Of a DNA stretch of 64,000 bases, positions 34,216 to 43,462 are shown one piece after another. Position numbers and translations under genes: made by a program. Location: NCBI RefSeq assembly GCF_016428915.1, contig NZ_JAELTP010000003.1, positions 1 to 64,000 of the forward strand, written 5' to 3'. The notes beneath the pieces are model-generated. The model saw nothing but the letters and a program-made list of their open reading frames with translations, was not told the DNA's origin and made no database searches. This stretch comes from Pandoraea sp. ASV26 (GTDB taxonomy: Bacteria; Pseudomonadota; Gammaproteobacteria; Burkholderiales; Burkholderiaceae). Position 1 is the stretch's first letter. Each line of letters begins with the position of its first letter.

Positions 34216-35342
34216 CAGCGAGCCCCTCCCGATGCGCGCATCGCGCCGGAACCCGTGTCGCGCCGGCGGCCGAACAGCCCGCGGAATCGCACGCGGCGCA
34301 AGTAAAGCAGCACGATGACGAAGATGGCCACCGCGTGAAGCAGCCAGACCCCGATGGCCAGCGGTATGCGCTCCTGCGCGACATACGCCTGCGACAGGCT
34401 CAACAGGTTGGTGTAGCTCAGATAGATGAGCACGGCCATGACCAGGTTGACGGTGCGGCCGTGGCGCGGGTTCTGATAGGCGAGCGGTACGGCGAGCAGC
34501 ACGAGCGAGAGCGCGAGCAGGGGCAGGCCGATACGCCAGACAATCTCGCCCCGGAAGATCGGGTTCTGGATCTCGCGGAACAGGCGCGCGGTCGGCACGC
34601 CCTTGGTCGGGGTGTTGTCGGCGTCGACCGCGGTCGGGTTGTCGATCTTCACGCCGTAGCGCTCGAATTCCATCACGCGATAGTCCGGCTGGCCGGGCAC
34701 GCCGTCATAGCGACGGCCTTTCTCCAGCACGATGTAGCGATTGCCGTCTTTGGCCGTCTCAATATGGCCGTCTTTCGAGACGATCACGTTGACCTTGCCG
34801 TTCTCGGTGCCGGACACGAAGACGTTGTGCACCTTGGTGGCGTCCGGCGAGACCGTCTCGACGAAGAACACACGATGGCTCGCGGCGCTCTCGCGGAACT
34901 GGCCCGGCGAGATCATCGAGACGTCGTCGCGCTGGGCAAAGCGGGCTTCGAGGGCCGCGATCTGCTGGTTCGCCCACGGCCAGGCCACCAGGGCGCAGAA
35001 CGTGATGACGGCCAGGTAGGGCGCGGAAAAGCGCAGCACCGGCTTGACGAAGTTGGTGATCGACAGGCCCGAGGCAAACCACACGACCATCTCGGAGTCG
35101 CGGTACCAACGAGTCAGGACGAACAGAATCGAGACGAACAACGTCACGATCAGAATGACGGCGAGGTAGCCGATCACGGCCAGGCCGATGAGCACGAGTA
35201 CGTCGTGCGGATCGGCTTTCCCCGACGCGGCGAAGCCCAGGATGCGGATCATCATGGTGGTGAGCATGACGGTGATCAGCACCATGAAGACGGCCCCGGC
35301 GGTGTAGTTCAGCTCGCGCTGCAGGGAACGCTGAAAAATCAT
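34215..35342 (-). CDS. lptF: LPS export ABC transporter permease LptF
   Basis: The 375-residue protein starts MIFQRSLQRELNYTAGAVFMVLITVMLTTMMIR. It has the six-helix LptF topology with a central periplasmic domain (FFVETVSPDATKVHNVFV ... KGRRYDGVPGQPDYRVMEFERYGV). It pairs with LptG in the LptB2FG complex. It is divergent from pepA, separated by about 90 bases, an arrangement common in Gram-negative genomes. The two reading frames overlap by one base with lptG. Confidence 0.95.
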   Translation of the reverse strand: MIFQRSLQRELNYTAGAVFMVLITVMLTTMMIRILGFAASGKADPHDVLVLIGLAVIGYLAVILIVTLFVSILFVLTRWYRDSEMVVWFASGLSITNFVKPVLRFSAPYLAVITFCALVAWPWANQQIAALEARFAQRDDVSMISPGQFRESAASHRVFFVETVSPDATKVHNVFVSGTENGKVNVIVSKDGHIETAKDGNRYIVLEKGRRYDGVPGQPDYRVMEFERYGVKIDNPTAVDADNTPTKGVPTARLFREIQNPIFRGEIVWRIGLPLLALSLVLLAVPLAYQNPRHGRTVNLVMAVLIYLSYTNLLSLSQAYVAQERIPLAIGVWLLHAVAIFVIVLLYLRRVRFRGLFGRRRDTGSGAMRASGGAR

Positions 35343-35432
35343 GTGATGACGATTGGGTGCTCTCGCGGTTGGGCGAGCGCGGAAAAAAGCGGATAATTGC
35401 GGCTCGAACGAATTTTACCCGAGGAAAGCGCG

Positions 35433-36944
35433 ATGGACTTTAGCACAAAAGCCTTCGATTCGACTAAGGCAGGCCAGGCCGACCTTGCCAACGCCAAGAC
35501 GGAGTGTCTGGTGGTCGGCGTGTTCGAGCAGCAGCCGCTCACGGGGCTTGCCAAGGCGCTCGATGTCGCGAGCAAGGGCCTGCTCGCACGCATGGTCAAG
35601 CGCGGCGAACTCAATGGCAAGCTTGGCAGCACGCTGATGCTGCACGAAGTCGCCGGATGGAGCCCGGCACGGGTGCTGTTCGTGGGTCTTGGCCCTGAGG
35701 ACAAGCTGACCCCAAAAAGTTTCAACGAAGCCACGCGCGCCGCCGTGCGCACGGTGCTCGCCTCGCGCGCGGCCGACGCCATCTGGACGTTGCCGCAAGC
35801 CAAGATCGTCAATCAGGACATCGCCTGGGCCGTGCGCGCCTCGGTGCTCGCCCTGCGCGAGGCCACCTACCGTTTCACCCAGATGAAGAGCAAGGCCGAG
35901 CCGGCCACCACCGTGCTGCGCAAGGTCTGCTTCTCGGTCGCCCCGCAGGAGCAGAAGGTCGTCAAGCTCGCGGCCAAGCGTGGCGAAGCCATCGCCAACG
36001 GCATGGCGCTCACCAAAGACCTCGGCAACCTGCCGGGCAATGTGTGCACCCCGACCTATCTGGCCGACGAGGCACAGAAGCTCGCCCGCGAATTCAAGCT
36101 CAAGTCCGAGATCCTCGGCCCGAAGCAGATCGAGGCGCTCAAGATGGGCTCGTTCCTGTCGGTCGCCCGCGGCTCGGTGCAACCGCCGCGATTCATCGTC
36201 CTCAAGTATGAAGGCGGGGGGGCGAAGCAGGCCCCGATCGTGCTGGTCGGCAAGGGCGTGACGTTCGACTCGGGCGGTATCTCGCTCAAGCCGGGCGAGG
36301 GCATGGACGAAATGAAGTACGACATGTGCGGCGCCGGTTCCGTACTCGGCACGATGCGCGCGGTCGCCGAGATGGGCCTCAAGCTCAATGTCATCGCCAT
36401 CGTGCCGGCTACGGAGAACATGCCGAGCGGTCAGGCGACCAAGCCGGGCGACGTGGTCACCAGCATGTCCGGCCAGACCATCGAGGTGCTCAACACCGAC
36501 GCCGAAGGCCGTCTGATCCTGTGCGACGCGCTCACCTACGCGGAACGCTTCAAGCCGGCCGCCGTGATCGACGTCGCCACGCTCACGGGCGCTTGCATCA
36601 TTGCGCTCGGCCACGTGAACTCGGGCCTTTTCTCGAAGAGCGACGCGCTTGCCGACGAACTGCTCGCCGCGGGCCGTACGACGGGCGACACGGCGTGGCG
36701 TCTGCCGGTCGAAGACGAGTATCAGGAGCAGCTCAAGTCGAATTTCGCCGACATGGCGAACATCGGCGGGCGTCCCGCGGGCAGCGTGACGGCGGCGTGC
36801 TTCCTGGCGCGCTTTGCCGAGAAGTATGAATGGGCTCACCTCGACATCGCCGGTACGGCATGGAAGAGCGGTGCGGCCAAGGGGGCGACGGGCCGTCCGG
36901 TGCCGTTGCTCACGCAGTTCCTGATCGATCGCGAAGCCCGGTGA
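35433..36944 (+). CDS. pepA: Leucyl aminopeptidase (M17, PepA)
   Basis: The 503-residue protein has the M17 metal and catalytic motifs [31 protein letters not shown] and [14 protein letters not shown], preceded by the variable N-terminal domain. As a hexameric Zn/Mn enzyme it releases N-terminal Leu and related residues. In E. coli PepA also binds DNA at Xer sites and the carAB promoter. GAGGAAAG precedes the ATG. It overlaps holC, as in other beta-proteobacteria. Confidence 0.96.
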   Translation: MDFSTKAFDSTKAGQADLANAKTECLVVGVFEQQPLTGLAKALDVASKGLLARMVKRGELNGKLGSTLMLHEVAGWSPARVLFVGLGPEDKLTPKSFNEATRAAVRTVLASRAADAIWTLPQAKIVNQDIAWAVRASVLALREATYRFTQMKSKAEPATTVLRKVCFSVAPQEQKVVKLAAKRGEAIANGMALTKDLGNLPGNVCTPTYLADEAQKLAREFKLKSEILGPKQIEALKMGSFLSVARGSVQPPRFIVLKYEGGGAKQAPIVLVGKGVTFDSGGISLKPGEGMDEMKYDMCGAGSVLGTMRAVAEMGLKLNVIAIVPATENMPSGQATKPGDVVTSMSGQTIEVLNTDAEGRLILCDALTYAERFKPAAVIDVATLTGACIIALGHVNSGLFSKSDALADELLAAGRTTGDTAWRLPVEDEYQEQLKSNFADMANIGGRPAGSVTAACFLARFAEKYEWAHLDIAGTAWKSGAAKGATGRPVPLLTQFLIDREAR

Positions 36945-37357
36945 CCCGCGTCGACTTTCATACGCATGTGGCGAACCGGCTCGATTATGCGTGCCGGTTC
37001 GCGCGCAAGGTCTATGGGGCCGGACAGACGCTCGTGGTCGTTGGCGAACCCGACGTGCTGCGAGCGTTCGATCAGACGCTGTGGACGTTTTCACCGCTGG
37101 AATTCGTGCCGCATTGCTTCAACGGTGATCCGTTGGCCGCGCGCACGCCCGTGGTGCTGGCCGCCCCGGACGAGGAGGCACAGCATCATCAGGTGCTGCT
37201 CAATCTCTCGGCCGGCGTGCCGACGCACTTTGCCCGGTTCGAGCGCGTCGTGGAGATCGTGGGCGACACGCCGGACGAGTTGTCCGGTGCCCGTGAGCGT
37301 TACCGCTTCTACCGCGATCGGGGCTATACCCTGAACAATTACGACCAGAGAGGCTGA
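36941..37357 (+). CDS. holC: DNA polymerase III chi subunit
   Basis: The 138-residue protein starts at GTG overlapping the pepA stop. It reads [37 protein letters not shown] and contains [13 protein letters not shown], typical of Hol[31 protein letters not shown] is near the end. Chi links the clamp loader to SSB. The pepA-holC order supports the call. Longer in-frame starts run inside pepA and are not family-like. Confidence 0.92.
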   Translation: MTRVDFHTHVANRLDYACRFARKVYGAGQTLVVVGEPDVLRAFDQTLWTFSPLEFVPHCFNGDPLAARTPVVLAAPDEEAQHHQVLLNLSAGVPTHFARFERVVEIVGDTPDELSGARERYRFYRDRGYTLNNYDQRG

Positions 37358-37359
37358 CC

Positions 37360-37719
37360 TTGACGAACGAGCCCGAGCGCACCGATCCCGGCATTCCCAC
37401 GCTGACCGAAGTGCTCGCGCCGGGCGATGCCTCACCGCCGTCCGATACGGGCCCGGCCGCTCAGGCGGTCGAGCAGGGGGTGCCGGCCGATGTCGCGGTC
37501 TTCGCGGAGCGTGTGAGCGCCCGGCTCACGCTGCAACTGGCCGATGAAATCACAACGATGGTGGAGCGCCGCTGTCACGACGCGCTGATCGACCAGACCG
37601 CCTGGCTGGTGCAACTGATCGGCAAACAGGTCGCCGACGCCTTGCAGGTGCACTTGCCGGATCGCATCCGGCAAGCCGTCATCGAAGAGGTCGCGAAACA
37701 GGTGCGTTCCCAAGGGTAG
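37360..37719 (+). CDS. DUF2486-type small protein downstream of holC
   Basis: The 119-residue protein starts at TTG with AGAGAGG upstream and only 2 bases after holC. The first half is Pro/Ala/Ser-rich and disordered. The second half is a helical, charged segment (FAERVSARLTLQLADEITTMVERRCHDALIDQTAWLVQLIGKQVADAL). Burkholderiales carry such a gene after holC; function is unknown. A TTG start is unusual but the spacing makes it the best choice, since no in-frame ATG or GTG exists early. Confidence 0.7.
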   Translation: MTNEPERTDPGIPTLTEVLAPGDASPPSDTGPAAQAVEQGVPADVAVFAERVSARLTLQLADEITTMVERRCHDALIDQTAWLVQLIGKQVADALQVHLPDRIRQAVIEEVAKQVRSQG

Positions 37720-37791
37720 GGCTTGTGAGGTGCCTCGGCGCCGTGGTCGCAGCCAACGTCCCCGAGTGGATAGGCGAGGCGATGTAACGAC

Positions 37792-38166
37792 TTAGCGCGG
37801 TGCCATGCCGAGAATCCAACCTGCCAGAAGGGTGGCTTCGTCCGGCGCGACCTGAGGGCTGGCCGGCATCGGAATGCTTCCCCATTTGCCACGGCTGCCG
37901 TCCGCAATGGAACGTGAGATCTCGTCGGCCGCGCCGGCCTGTCCTGCGTAGCGCTTGGCGATGTCGCGGTACGACGGGGCGAGCAGCGTACGGTTGGTGG
38001 CGTGGCACGTCATGCAATTGCGCTCTCTGGCGAGCTTCTCGATCACGCTGGCTTGCGTGGCATCGTGGGCGGACGGTACGTTCGCCTGTGCGATCGCGGC
38101 GCCTGCCGCCATCGTCAGACAAGCACCGATCATCGCACTGGCGGACTTGCCGGCAAATTCCTTCAT
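37792..38166 (-). CDS. Periplasmic class I cytochrome c
   Basis: The 124-residue protein has a signal peptide (MKEFAGKSASAMIGACLTMAAGAAIAQ) and one heme site RNCMTCHATNRTLLAPSY. A distal methionine ligand candidate sits in GSIPMPASPQVAPDEA, and the C-terminal helix is LLAGWILGMAP. It belongs to the small c551/c552 electron carriers. It is probably monocistronic and ends convergently with the DUF2486 gene. Its partner cannot be told from context. Confidence 0.9.
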   Translation of the reverse strand: MKEFAGKSASAMIGACLTMAAGAAIAQANVPSAHDATQASVIEKLARERNCMTCHATNRTLLAPSYRDIAKRYAGQAGAADEISRSIADGSRGKWGSIPMPASPQVAPDEATLLAGWILGMAPR

Positions 38167-38285
38167 TCGGTACCCCGTATCCGGAGACTGGTTGGTGAGG
38201 TCTGGCAGGAATATAGCATTTGTCCGCCGGCCCTCCGGGGGGCGCTGCCGACCTTCCCCGACCTTCCCCGTCCGAGAGGGACGAG

Positions 38286-39866
38286 CTAGTCAATCGCGCC
38301 CGTGGCCAGCGCAAGCGACGCCGCCGCAGATAGCGCGTTGCTGTAGCTGTCGGCATACGCGTTCTTCGCGATCAGCAATTGATTCTGGGCGAGCAGGGCA
38401 TCGGTGACAGAGCCAACGCCGTGTCGGTACGCGTCGAATGCAGCGTCGTACGTCGTCTGCGCAGCCGTCAGCAGTTCCTTCGCCGCCTCGTGTGCCGTCA
38501 GACTGGTCTGGAGCAGGTTCTGCGCGCCGACGATCTGCCGAACGGCTTCCTCACGGCTGCGTTCAAGACGGGTGCTCGCACTGTCCGCGTCGTTGCGCGC
38601 TTGTGCAAGGGCCGCCGAGCGCAGACCGCCGTCATAGAGCGGGATCGATACGCCGACGATGACACTGCCGCCGTATCGACCACCGCTCAGGTTGACCGTC
38701 GGCAATTGCTGACCGATGGCGGGCACGGCCGATAGGGAACTGCTACTGGTGTTGTAGACGCCGGACGCCGACAGGAAAACCTTGGGCTTGAACTCCGATT
38801 CCGCTGCCTGAATTTTCGCAAGGTTTGCGCGTTGCGCTGCGTAGGCGCTCAGTACGTCGGGCCGCCGGGCAATCGCGGAGGCAACGATCTGCTCGACCGG
38901 TTGGCGCAGTGCGGGCGAGAGCGCGCGCACCGGCATGTCGGCAATCTTCGGCTTCGACAGCGGTGAGATGCCCATCGCGGAGATCAGCGCCAGATAAGCA
39001 TTGCTTTGCGCCCCCTGCGCCTGAACCAGGGCCAGCTTCGCCTGCGCGTAGTTCTGATTCGCTTGCGCCACTTCGATCACGGTGCCAATGCCGCGCCGGT
39101 ATCGGGACTTGGCGGCGTCTGCCACGGCCCCCGCATTTTCCAGCCCTTGCTCGGCCGTCACGACACGCGCGCGCACCGCCTGATACGTGTAAAAGGCGAC
39201 GCTGGTGTCGTATACCACCTGCTGATGGACGGCCGTGAATCCGATATTGGCTATCACCGATGCCTGAGAGGCAGCCTCCACGCGCGCGGCCCGTCCGCCG
39301 AAATCGAACAGCAGCCATTGCAGGGCCACCACCGACGTCAACCCATGCGTGGAAGCGCTGGCCGACGAATCGCCCAGCACGCTGGATGACGAACCGTGGG
39401 CGGCGGCATACTGCCCCATCGCGGCTAGCGAAAGCTGCGGCAGGTAAGCGCTCTTCGCAACGCCCGCAACCAGCGCGGCGTTGCGCGCATCGTTCCACGC
39501 GATCCGTGTGGTGGGATTCGACGTTTCGGCAATGTCGATGAGTTCGGCGAGCGTGTAAGCGTGGTCCGGCTCCAGTGGCGGCGGTGGCGACACGGCGGCA
39601 AGCGCCGGGTTGGCCGGCAGCCGGTACGTGCCGCGACGGGGCTCACGATTGGACTCACGACCGGACTCTTGATAGGTCTCGAGATAGGTGCTGGCCAGCA
39701 CCGGTGCGCCGGGCTGAATCGCGCCGGATGCATCCGTGCGAGGCTGCCAGGGACGATCCGGCCGCTCGGGTGCCATATCGAGCGATGACGTTGCGCATCC
39801 GGCCAAAGCGGCCAAAGCGGCCAACGTCAGCAACGCCAGTACAGCGCACGAATCAAGCCGACGCAT
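38286..39866 (-). CDS. Outer-membrane efflux lipoprotein (NodT/TolC family)
   Basis: The 526-residue protein has a lipobox LAALAGC (Cys24) after a short hydrophobic core and the two OEP repeats of TolC-like channels. These are YTLAELIDIAETSNPTTRIAWNDARNAALVAGVAKSAYLPQL and a second copy from RRPDVLSAYAAQRANLAKIQAAESEFKPKVFLS. It would form the outer-membrane exit for the adaptor and FUSC pump encoded just upstream; its start overlaps the FUSC gene's end. AAGGAG lies 10 bases upstream of the chosen ATG. The signal peptide core is encoded by 9-base repeats. Confidence 0.9.
   Translation of the reverse strand: MRRLDSCAVLALLTLAALAALAGCATSSLDMAPERPDRPWQPRTDASGAIQPGAPVLASTYLETYQESGRESNREPRRGTYRLPANPALAAVSPPPPLEPDHAYTLAELIDIAETSNPTTRIAWNDARNAALVAGVAKSAYLPQLSLAAMGQYAAAHGSSSSVLGDSSASASTHGLTSVVALQWLLFDFGGRAARVEAASQASVIANIGFTAVHQQVVYDTSVAFYTYQAVRARVVTAEQGLENAGAVADAAKSRYRRGIGTVIEVAQANQNYAQAKLALVQAQGAQSNAYLALISAMGISPLSKPKIADMPVRALSPALRQPVEQIVASAIARRPDVLSAYAAQRANLAKIQAAESEFKPKVFLSASGVYNTSSSSLSAVPAIGQQLPTVNLSGGRYGGSVIVGVSIPLYDGGLRSAALAQARNDADSASTRLERSREEAVRQIVGAQNLLQTSLTAHEAAKELLTAAQTTYDAAFDAYRHGVGSVTDALLAQNQLLIAKNAYADSYSNALSAAASLALATGAID
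39801..39827 (-). repeat. 9-base tandem repeats in the OMF signal peptide
   Basis: GGCCAAAGC occurs twice, followed by a degenerate third copy (GGCCAACGT). On the coding strand these encode the TLAALAALAG core next to the lipobox. Copy changes would lengthen or shorten the hydrophobic region in frame. Confidence 0.75.
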
Positions 39867-41868
39867 GGGGAACACGCTCCTTCGCCACGTCATCGTCATG
39901 CATGGCATGTTCGAGTTGGGTGAGACGCGAGTCGCCCAGCATCACCAACGACAGGCGCCCTTCATTGGCCGTCGGTGTGTCAGTCCCGTCAGCGTGGGCA
40001 GCCGGCGGGTGAGGCGTCACCGCGCGGGCGGGGGCGCTGGCGTCGACGTGGAGTCGCTTCAACCACGCGTCGATATGAGCGTCACCCGGATGGTGTCCGG
40101 CCAGCAACACCATTGGTCCTTCTAGCGCCTGAAGTTCTGCCAGCGCGTGCCGCCGGGCCGTTGTCCAATCCGTCGAAGGACGCACCCACGACGGCTCGTA
40201 ATGCATCAGCGCAATATCGTTTTGCAGTGCGCTGCGCCGGGCTATCGCCGCGGCCGCTTGCGAACGCTGGAGGTGGGGCAAGGGCATCGCCGTCAACGCT
40301 TGCCAGCGCTGCCGCAACTCGGCAAGGGCGGCATCAACCCGCGCGGCCACGCTCACGGGCCACACCCGGGTGAAGATCAGATAGACGACCACATTGCCAA
40401 GCAGGATGCCGATGGTGCGATCACGCGCAATCGTCAGATCGAACGCAGGCGCGGGGCCCTGAACGACGCACAGGAAGAAGGCGAACGCGATCTGAAAACC
40501 CGCGTAGCCGATGCGCGGCGAGCCGAACGCAATCCAGGCGGACAACCATGCGCCGAGCGCGACAACGCCCACGAGACCGGCAACCGTGGTCAGCGCCGGC
40601 ATCACGAATACGATCGTCGCCGTACCCGCGAGCGCGCCGACGATACACCCGGCGATGCGCAGCGTCAGCTTTTCGACGGTTTCGGCGGTCGTGCCGAGCG
40701 ACACGATATAGACGGTGATGAAGCAGGTGTGAATGCCGGGCCAGTCCAGCAGCGAGTACAGCAGGTAGCAGATCATGGCGGCTACCGTGGTCTTGAGCGC
40801 GTAGCGGACGTGATCCGGATTGGAAAATGCGTCGGGAAGGAAGAAGCCGCCGGGCGTCTGCGGTTTGGGTTCAGGGGACGTTTGCGGCGCAACGACGGCG
40901 AAACGGGTGATGGCGTCTCGCAGATGACGCACGGCCACGCGCGCCAGCGGCGTGAGTTTGTCGGATGGCGGCAACGACAGTTCGATGTCGACCGGGTAGC
41001 CGCCCGCTTCGAGCATCTGCGCCATGCGCTCGAGCGTATTCGCCAGCGGCTCGGAAAACGCGGCGGGTAGTCGCGCTGCCCGCTCGCGGCTGACCAGATC
41101 GGCGGCTATCAGAATGGCAAATGTGGCTGACGTGGCCTGTCGCAACGCGGCGGCGTCGGCGCGTGCCGACGAGCCTTCGAGCACCGAGAGCTTGAGCCAC
41201 TTGCCGATCTCCTCATCGCCGGCATTTAGGCAGGCATCGAGCGCATCAAGCGCATCGTGCGACGCATCCGGATCGCGCAGCACCCGGGCGGCGAGCCGCA
41301 GGCGTGTCGCAAGGGCGTTGCCGGCGAGTTTTCGTGGCGAGGCACCCACGGCAAGCTGCACGCATACGGCGGCGCCGATCGGAATTGCCACCATCAGCCA
41401 TGCGTAGAGCAAGGCGCGCGTAGCGATTTCCCCGAGCGGCACGCTGCCGAGCTTGTCGAGCGCAAAGCCGACGATCATCGCGATAATCGCGCCGACCGGG
41501 CGAAGCTTGCTGGCAGACGTGATGAACAGCAGCGCCGCCGATAACCCGGCGATGGACGCGACTCGCGACATCGGGTTGTCCAGCACGAGCGTGGCGACGA
41601 ACAGGACGAAGCCGAGGATAACGCTCACGAGTACGAGCAGCGCAACGCTGAGGATGAGGCTCGTGACCCGGTCGGGCCGGATCATGAAAAAGACCACGTA
41701 GACCGAGAGCGCGGCCTCGGGCGTGCCATAGGCGGTCGTGACGAGCGTCGTCAGGGCGCAAATGATCGCAACGCGTGTTGCCGTGGCGGCCCGCCCCGGA
41801 AATGGCGCGAGCCACTTCAATATATCGTTGGGCCCGGGGCGTTGCAGATCACCGGCAGGCAGCGCCAT
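39853..41868 (-). CDS. FUSC-family inner-membrane pump (AaeB-like, aromatic acid/drug efflux)
   Basis: The 671-residue protein has two membrane blocks separated by a cytoplasmic region. The first is from ATRVAIICALTTLVTTAYG through YAWLMVAIPIGAAVCVQLAVG. The second begins RYALKTTVAAMICYLLYSLLDWPGIHTCFITVYIVSLGTTAETVEKLTLRIAGCIVGALAG, the FUSC signature. AaeB exports hydroxylated aromatic acids; relatives export fusaric acid and other compounds. Its start lies inside the end of the adaptor gene (20-base overlap). It is the energy-coupled part of the tripartite pump. Confidence 0.9.
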   Translation of the reverse strand: MALPAGDLQRPGPNDILKWLAPFPGRAATATRVAIICALTTLVTTAYGTPEAALSVYVVFFMIRPDRVTSLILSVALLVLVSVILGFVLFVATLVLDNPMSRVASIAGLSAALLFITSASKLRPVGAIIAMIVGFALDKLGSVPLGEIATRALLYAWLMVAIPIGAAVCVQLAVGASPRKLAGNALATRLRLAARVLRDPDASHDALDALDACLNAGDEEIGKWLKLSVLEGSSARADAAALRQATSATFAILIAADLVSRERAARLPAAFSEPLANTLERMAQMLEAGGYPVDIELSLPPSDKLTPLARVAVRHLRDAITRFAVVAPQTSPEPKPQTPGGFFLPDAFSNPDHVRYALKTTVAAMICYLLYSLLDWPGIHTCFITVYIVSLGTTAETVEKLTLRIAGCIVGALAGTATIVFVMPALTTVAGLVGVVALGAWLSAWIAFGSPRIGYAGFQIAFAFFLCVVQGPAPAFDLTIARDRTIGILLGNVVVYLIFTRVWPVSVAARVDAALAELRQRWQALTAMPLPHLQRSQAAAAIARRSALQNDIALMHYEPSWVRPSTDWTTARRHALAELQALEGPMVLLAGHHPGDAHIDAWLKRLHVDASAPARAVTPHPPAAHADGTDTPTANEGRLSLVMLGDSRLTQLEHAMHDDDVAKERVPHASA

Positions 41869-42898
41869 GTCTGATCTCCACGACTGCGCTGGCGCCTATT
41901 CGGACCAGCCGTTCGGCCGGCTCACTGAGTTGAACGCGTACGGGGAATCGCTGCGCAACACGTACCCAATTCACCGACGCTTGGACGATCGGTAGCGCAC
42001 GCGGCAGATTGATGCGCCCGGCGTCGGAGATGCCGGCACCGATCCCGACGACCTTGCCGGTGATCGCCTCACGTCGATCGATCATGGAGTAGACCGTCGC
42101 GCAATCGCCGATCTGAATATGCGAGAGCGCCCCCTCGCGGAAATTAGCGACGGCAAACCACTCGTCGGCGTGCACGAGCGTGAAGAGCGACTGGCTCGGT
42201 GCCACGGTTTCTCCCGCCAATACGGAGAGGCCGGTCACGTAGCCGTTTTGCGGTGCGCGCACGACAGTGTCGTCGAGGTTGTGCTGCGCGAGTGCGACAG
42301 CGGCTTCGCGTGCACGCACGGCTGCCAGCGCCCCCGCCTCGTCGCCGATGCTCTGCGCGCTCGCTGCCTTCTGCGCCTTCGCCTGCTTCACCGACAGTTC
42401 GGCGTCACGCTGGGCGACCTGCGCCTGATCGAGTTGCTGCTGCGACACGTAGCCCTTGGCGGCGAGCGGTGCGAGTCGTTCGACATTGCGGGTCGCCAGC
42501 GCATAGTTGTGTATCGATTTGCTGGTCTGATCGTCGGCAATCGACGCGTTGGCCTGCTCGTTGTAGATGGTCTTCTGCCGGGTGTCGAGCGAGGCGCGTG
42601 CCAGTTCGAGATCGGCTTTGGCCTGAGCGAGCACAAGGCGATAGGGCACGGGATCGATTTCGTACAGCACGTCGCCCTTGGCGACTCGCTGGTTCTCCTG
42701 CACGGCAAGCCTGACGATGCGTCCGCCAACGGGTGTCGCGATGTGGACAACGTCGGCATCGATGGACGCATCGTCGGTCGAAGGGAATTGCGACGAGCGG
42801 TAGTACGCGTAGCACGCGACGATGACGCCGACCAGAATGATCGCCCCCGCGATGAGGCGCCCTTTGAGCGGCGCTGTGCTTTTGCCGGCCATTTTCAT
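41849..42898 (-). CDS. HlyD/EmrA-type membrane fusion protein
   Basis: The 349-residue protein has one N-terminal membrane anchor (LIAGAIILVGVIVACYAYY). The biotinyl-lipoyl half (DDASIDADVVHIATPVGGRIVRLAVQENQRVAKGDVLYEIDPVPY) is followed by a long helical hairpin (ADLELARASLDTRQ ... KGYVSQQQLDQAQVAQRDAELSVKQAKA) and the returning lipoyl half and barrel (VVRAPQNGYVTGLSVLAGETV). It bridges the FUSC pump and the NodT channel. MKM was chosen because it directly precedes the anchor. Confidence 0.92.
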   Translation of the reverse strand: MKMAGKSTAPLKGRLIAGAIILVGVIVACYAYYRSSQFPSTDDASIDADVVHIATPVGGRIVRLAVQENQRVAKGDVLYEIDPVPYRLVLAQAKADLELARASLDTRQKTIYNEQANASIADDQTSKSIHNYALATRNVERLAPLAAKGYVSQQQLDQAQVAQRDAELSVKQAKAQKAASAQSIGDEAGALAAVRAREAAVALAQHNLDDTVVRAPQNGYVTGLSVLAGETVAPSQSLFTLVHADEWFAVANFREGALSHIQIGDCATVYSMIDRREAITGKVVGIGAGISDAGRINLPRALPIVQASVNWVRVAQRFPVRVQLSEPAERLVRIGASAVVEIRHGAACR

Positions 42899-43221
42899 AG
42901 GAGCTGTCCTGTTCCCGCGAGCCAGACGAGTACCGCCACGGAGATGCCGATCGACAGACAGACGCAAAGCTGGAGGGGCACGACTTGCGCCCACCGCATC
43001 GCGACGATGATGCGATGCGCGAGCAACGCGGCGAACAGGCCGATGACGCCGCCCAGAAGCCAGAGGGGAAAGTATGCGCCGAAGATCTCGCGGGAGGGGG
43101 CGCCGTGCAGCGCACATCCCTGCAAAGGCAGGCTCAGGGCGAGCGCCGAAAAGTATGTCGCGTATGTCGCGCGGAGTTTCCACGGCCTCGGGCGGGCCGA
43201 TGCTGTCGGCTTAAGCGGCAT
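42895..43221 (-). CDS. DUF1656/AaeX-like small membrane protein with a possible lipobox
   Basis: From this start the protein has 108 residues. The C-terminal part contains REIFGAYFPLWLLGGVIGLFAALLAHRII and a second segment near LCVCLSIGISVAVLVW, matching the small proteins encoded ahead of HlyD-FUSC pairs. Unusually, an extra N-terminal segment ends in LSLPLQGC, which resembles a lipobox although Gln at -2 is atypical. An in-frame start at 43287 is possible. The stop overlaps the adaptor start. It heads the efflux operon; the regulator is not adjacent. Confidence 0.75.
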   Translation of the reverse strand: MPLKPTASARPRPWKLRATYATYFSALALSLPLQGCALHGAPSREIFGAYFPLWLLGGVIGLFAALLAHRIIVAMRWAQVVPLQLCVCLSIGISVAVLVWLAGTGQLL

Positions 43222-43384
43222 AGAACGCTTCACGTCAGTGAAAATGCGTAATGGTGCTTGGAGGTGATCGGAGGCACTTGGCGGCATCGCAGCGGCGTCC
43301 AGCGACGAGACACCCTGTGCCCGGCACGATCACCCGCCCGGATGCGCGGATTGTAGCGCGTTCCTCGTTCGTGAGCCACGTATG

Positions 43385-43422
43385 AAAAACGGCACGTCTG
43401 CCATGCGGGCAAGACGTGCCGT
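43385..43422 (-). terminator. Rho-independent terminator of the short ilvD
   Basis: Read on the minus strand, ACGGCACGTCT and AGACGTGCCGT form an 11-bp stem with a 12-base loop followed by TTTTT. It lies 41 bases after the ilvD stop. Confidence 0.85.
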
Positions 43423-43462
43423 CGTGCGCAATGCGCCCGGTGTCAGTTGGTATCAGCCGCAA

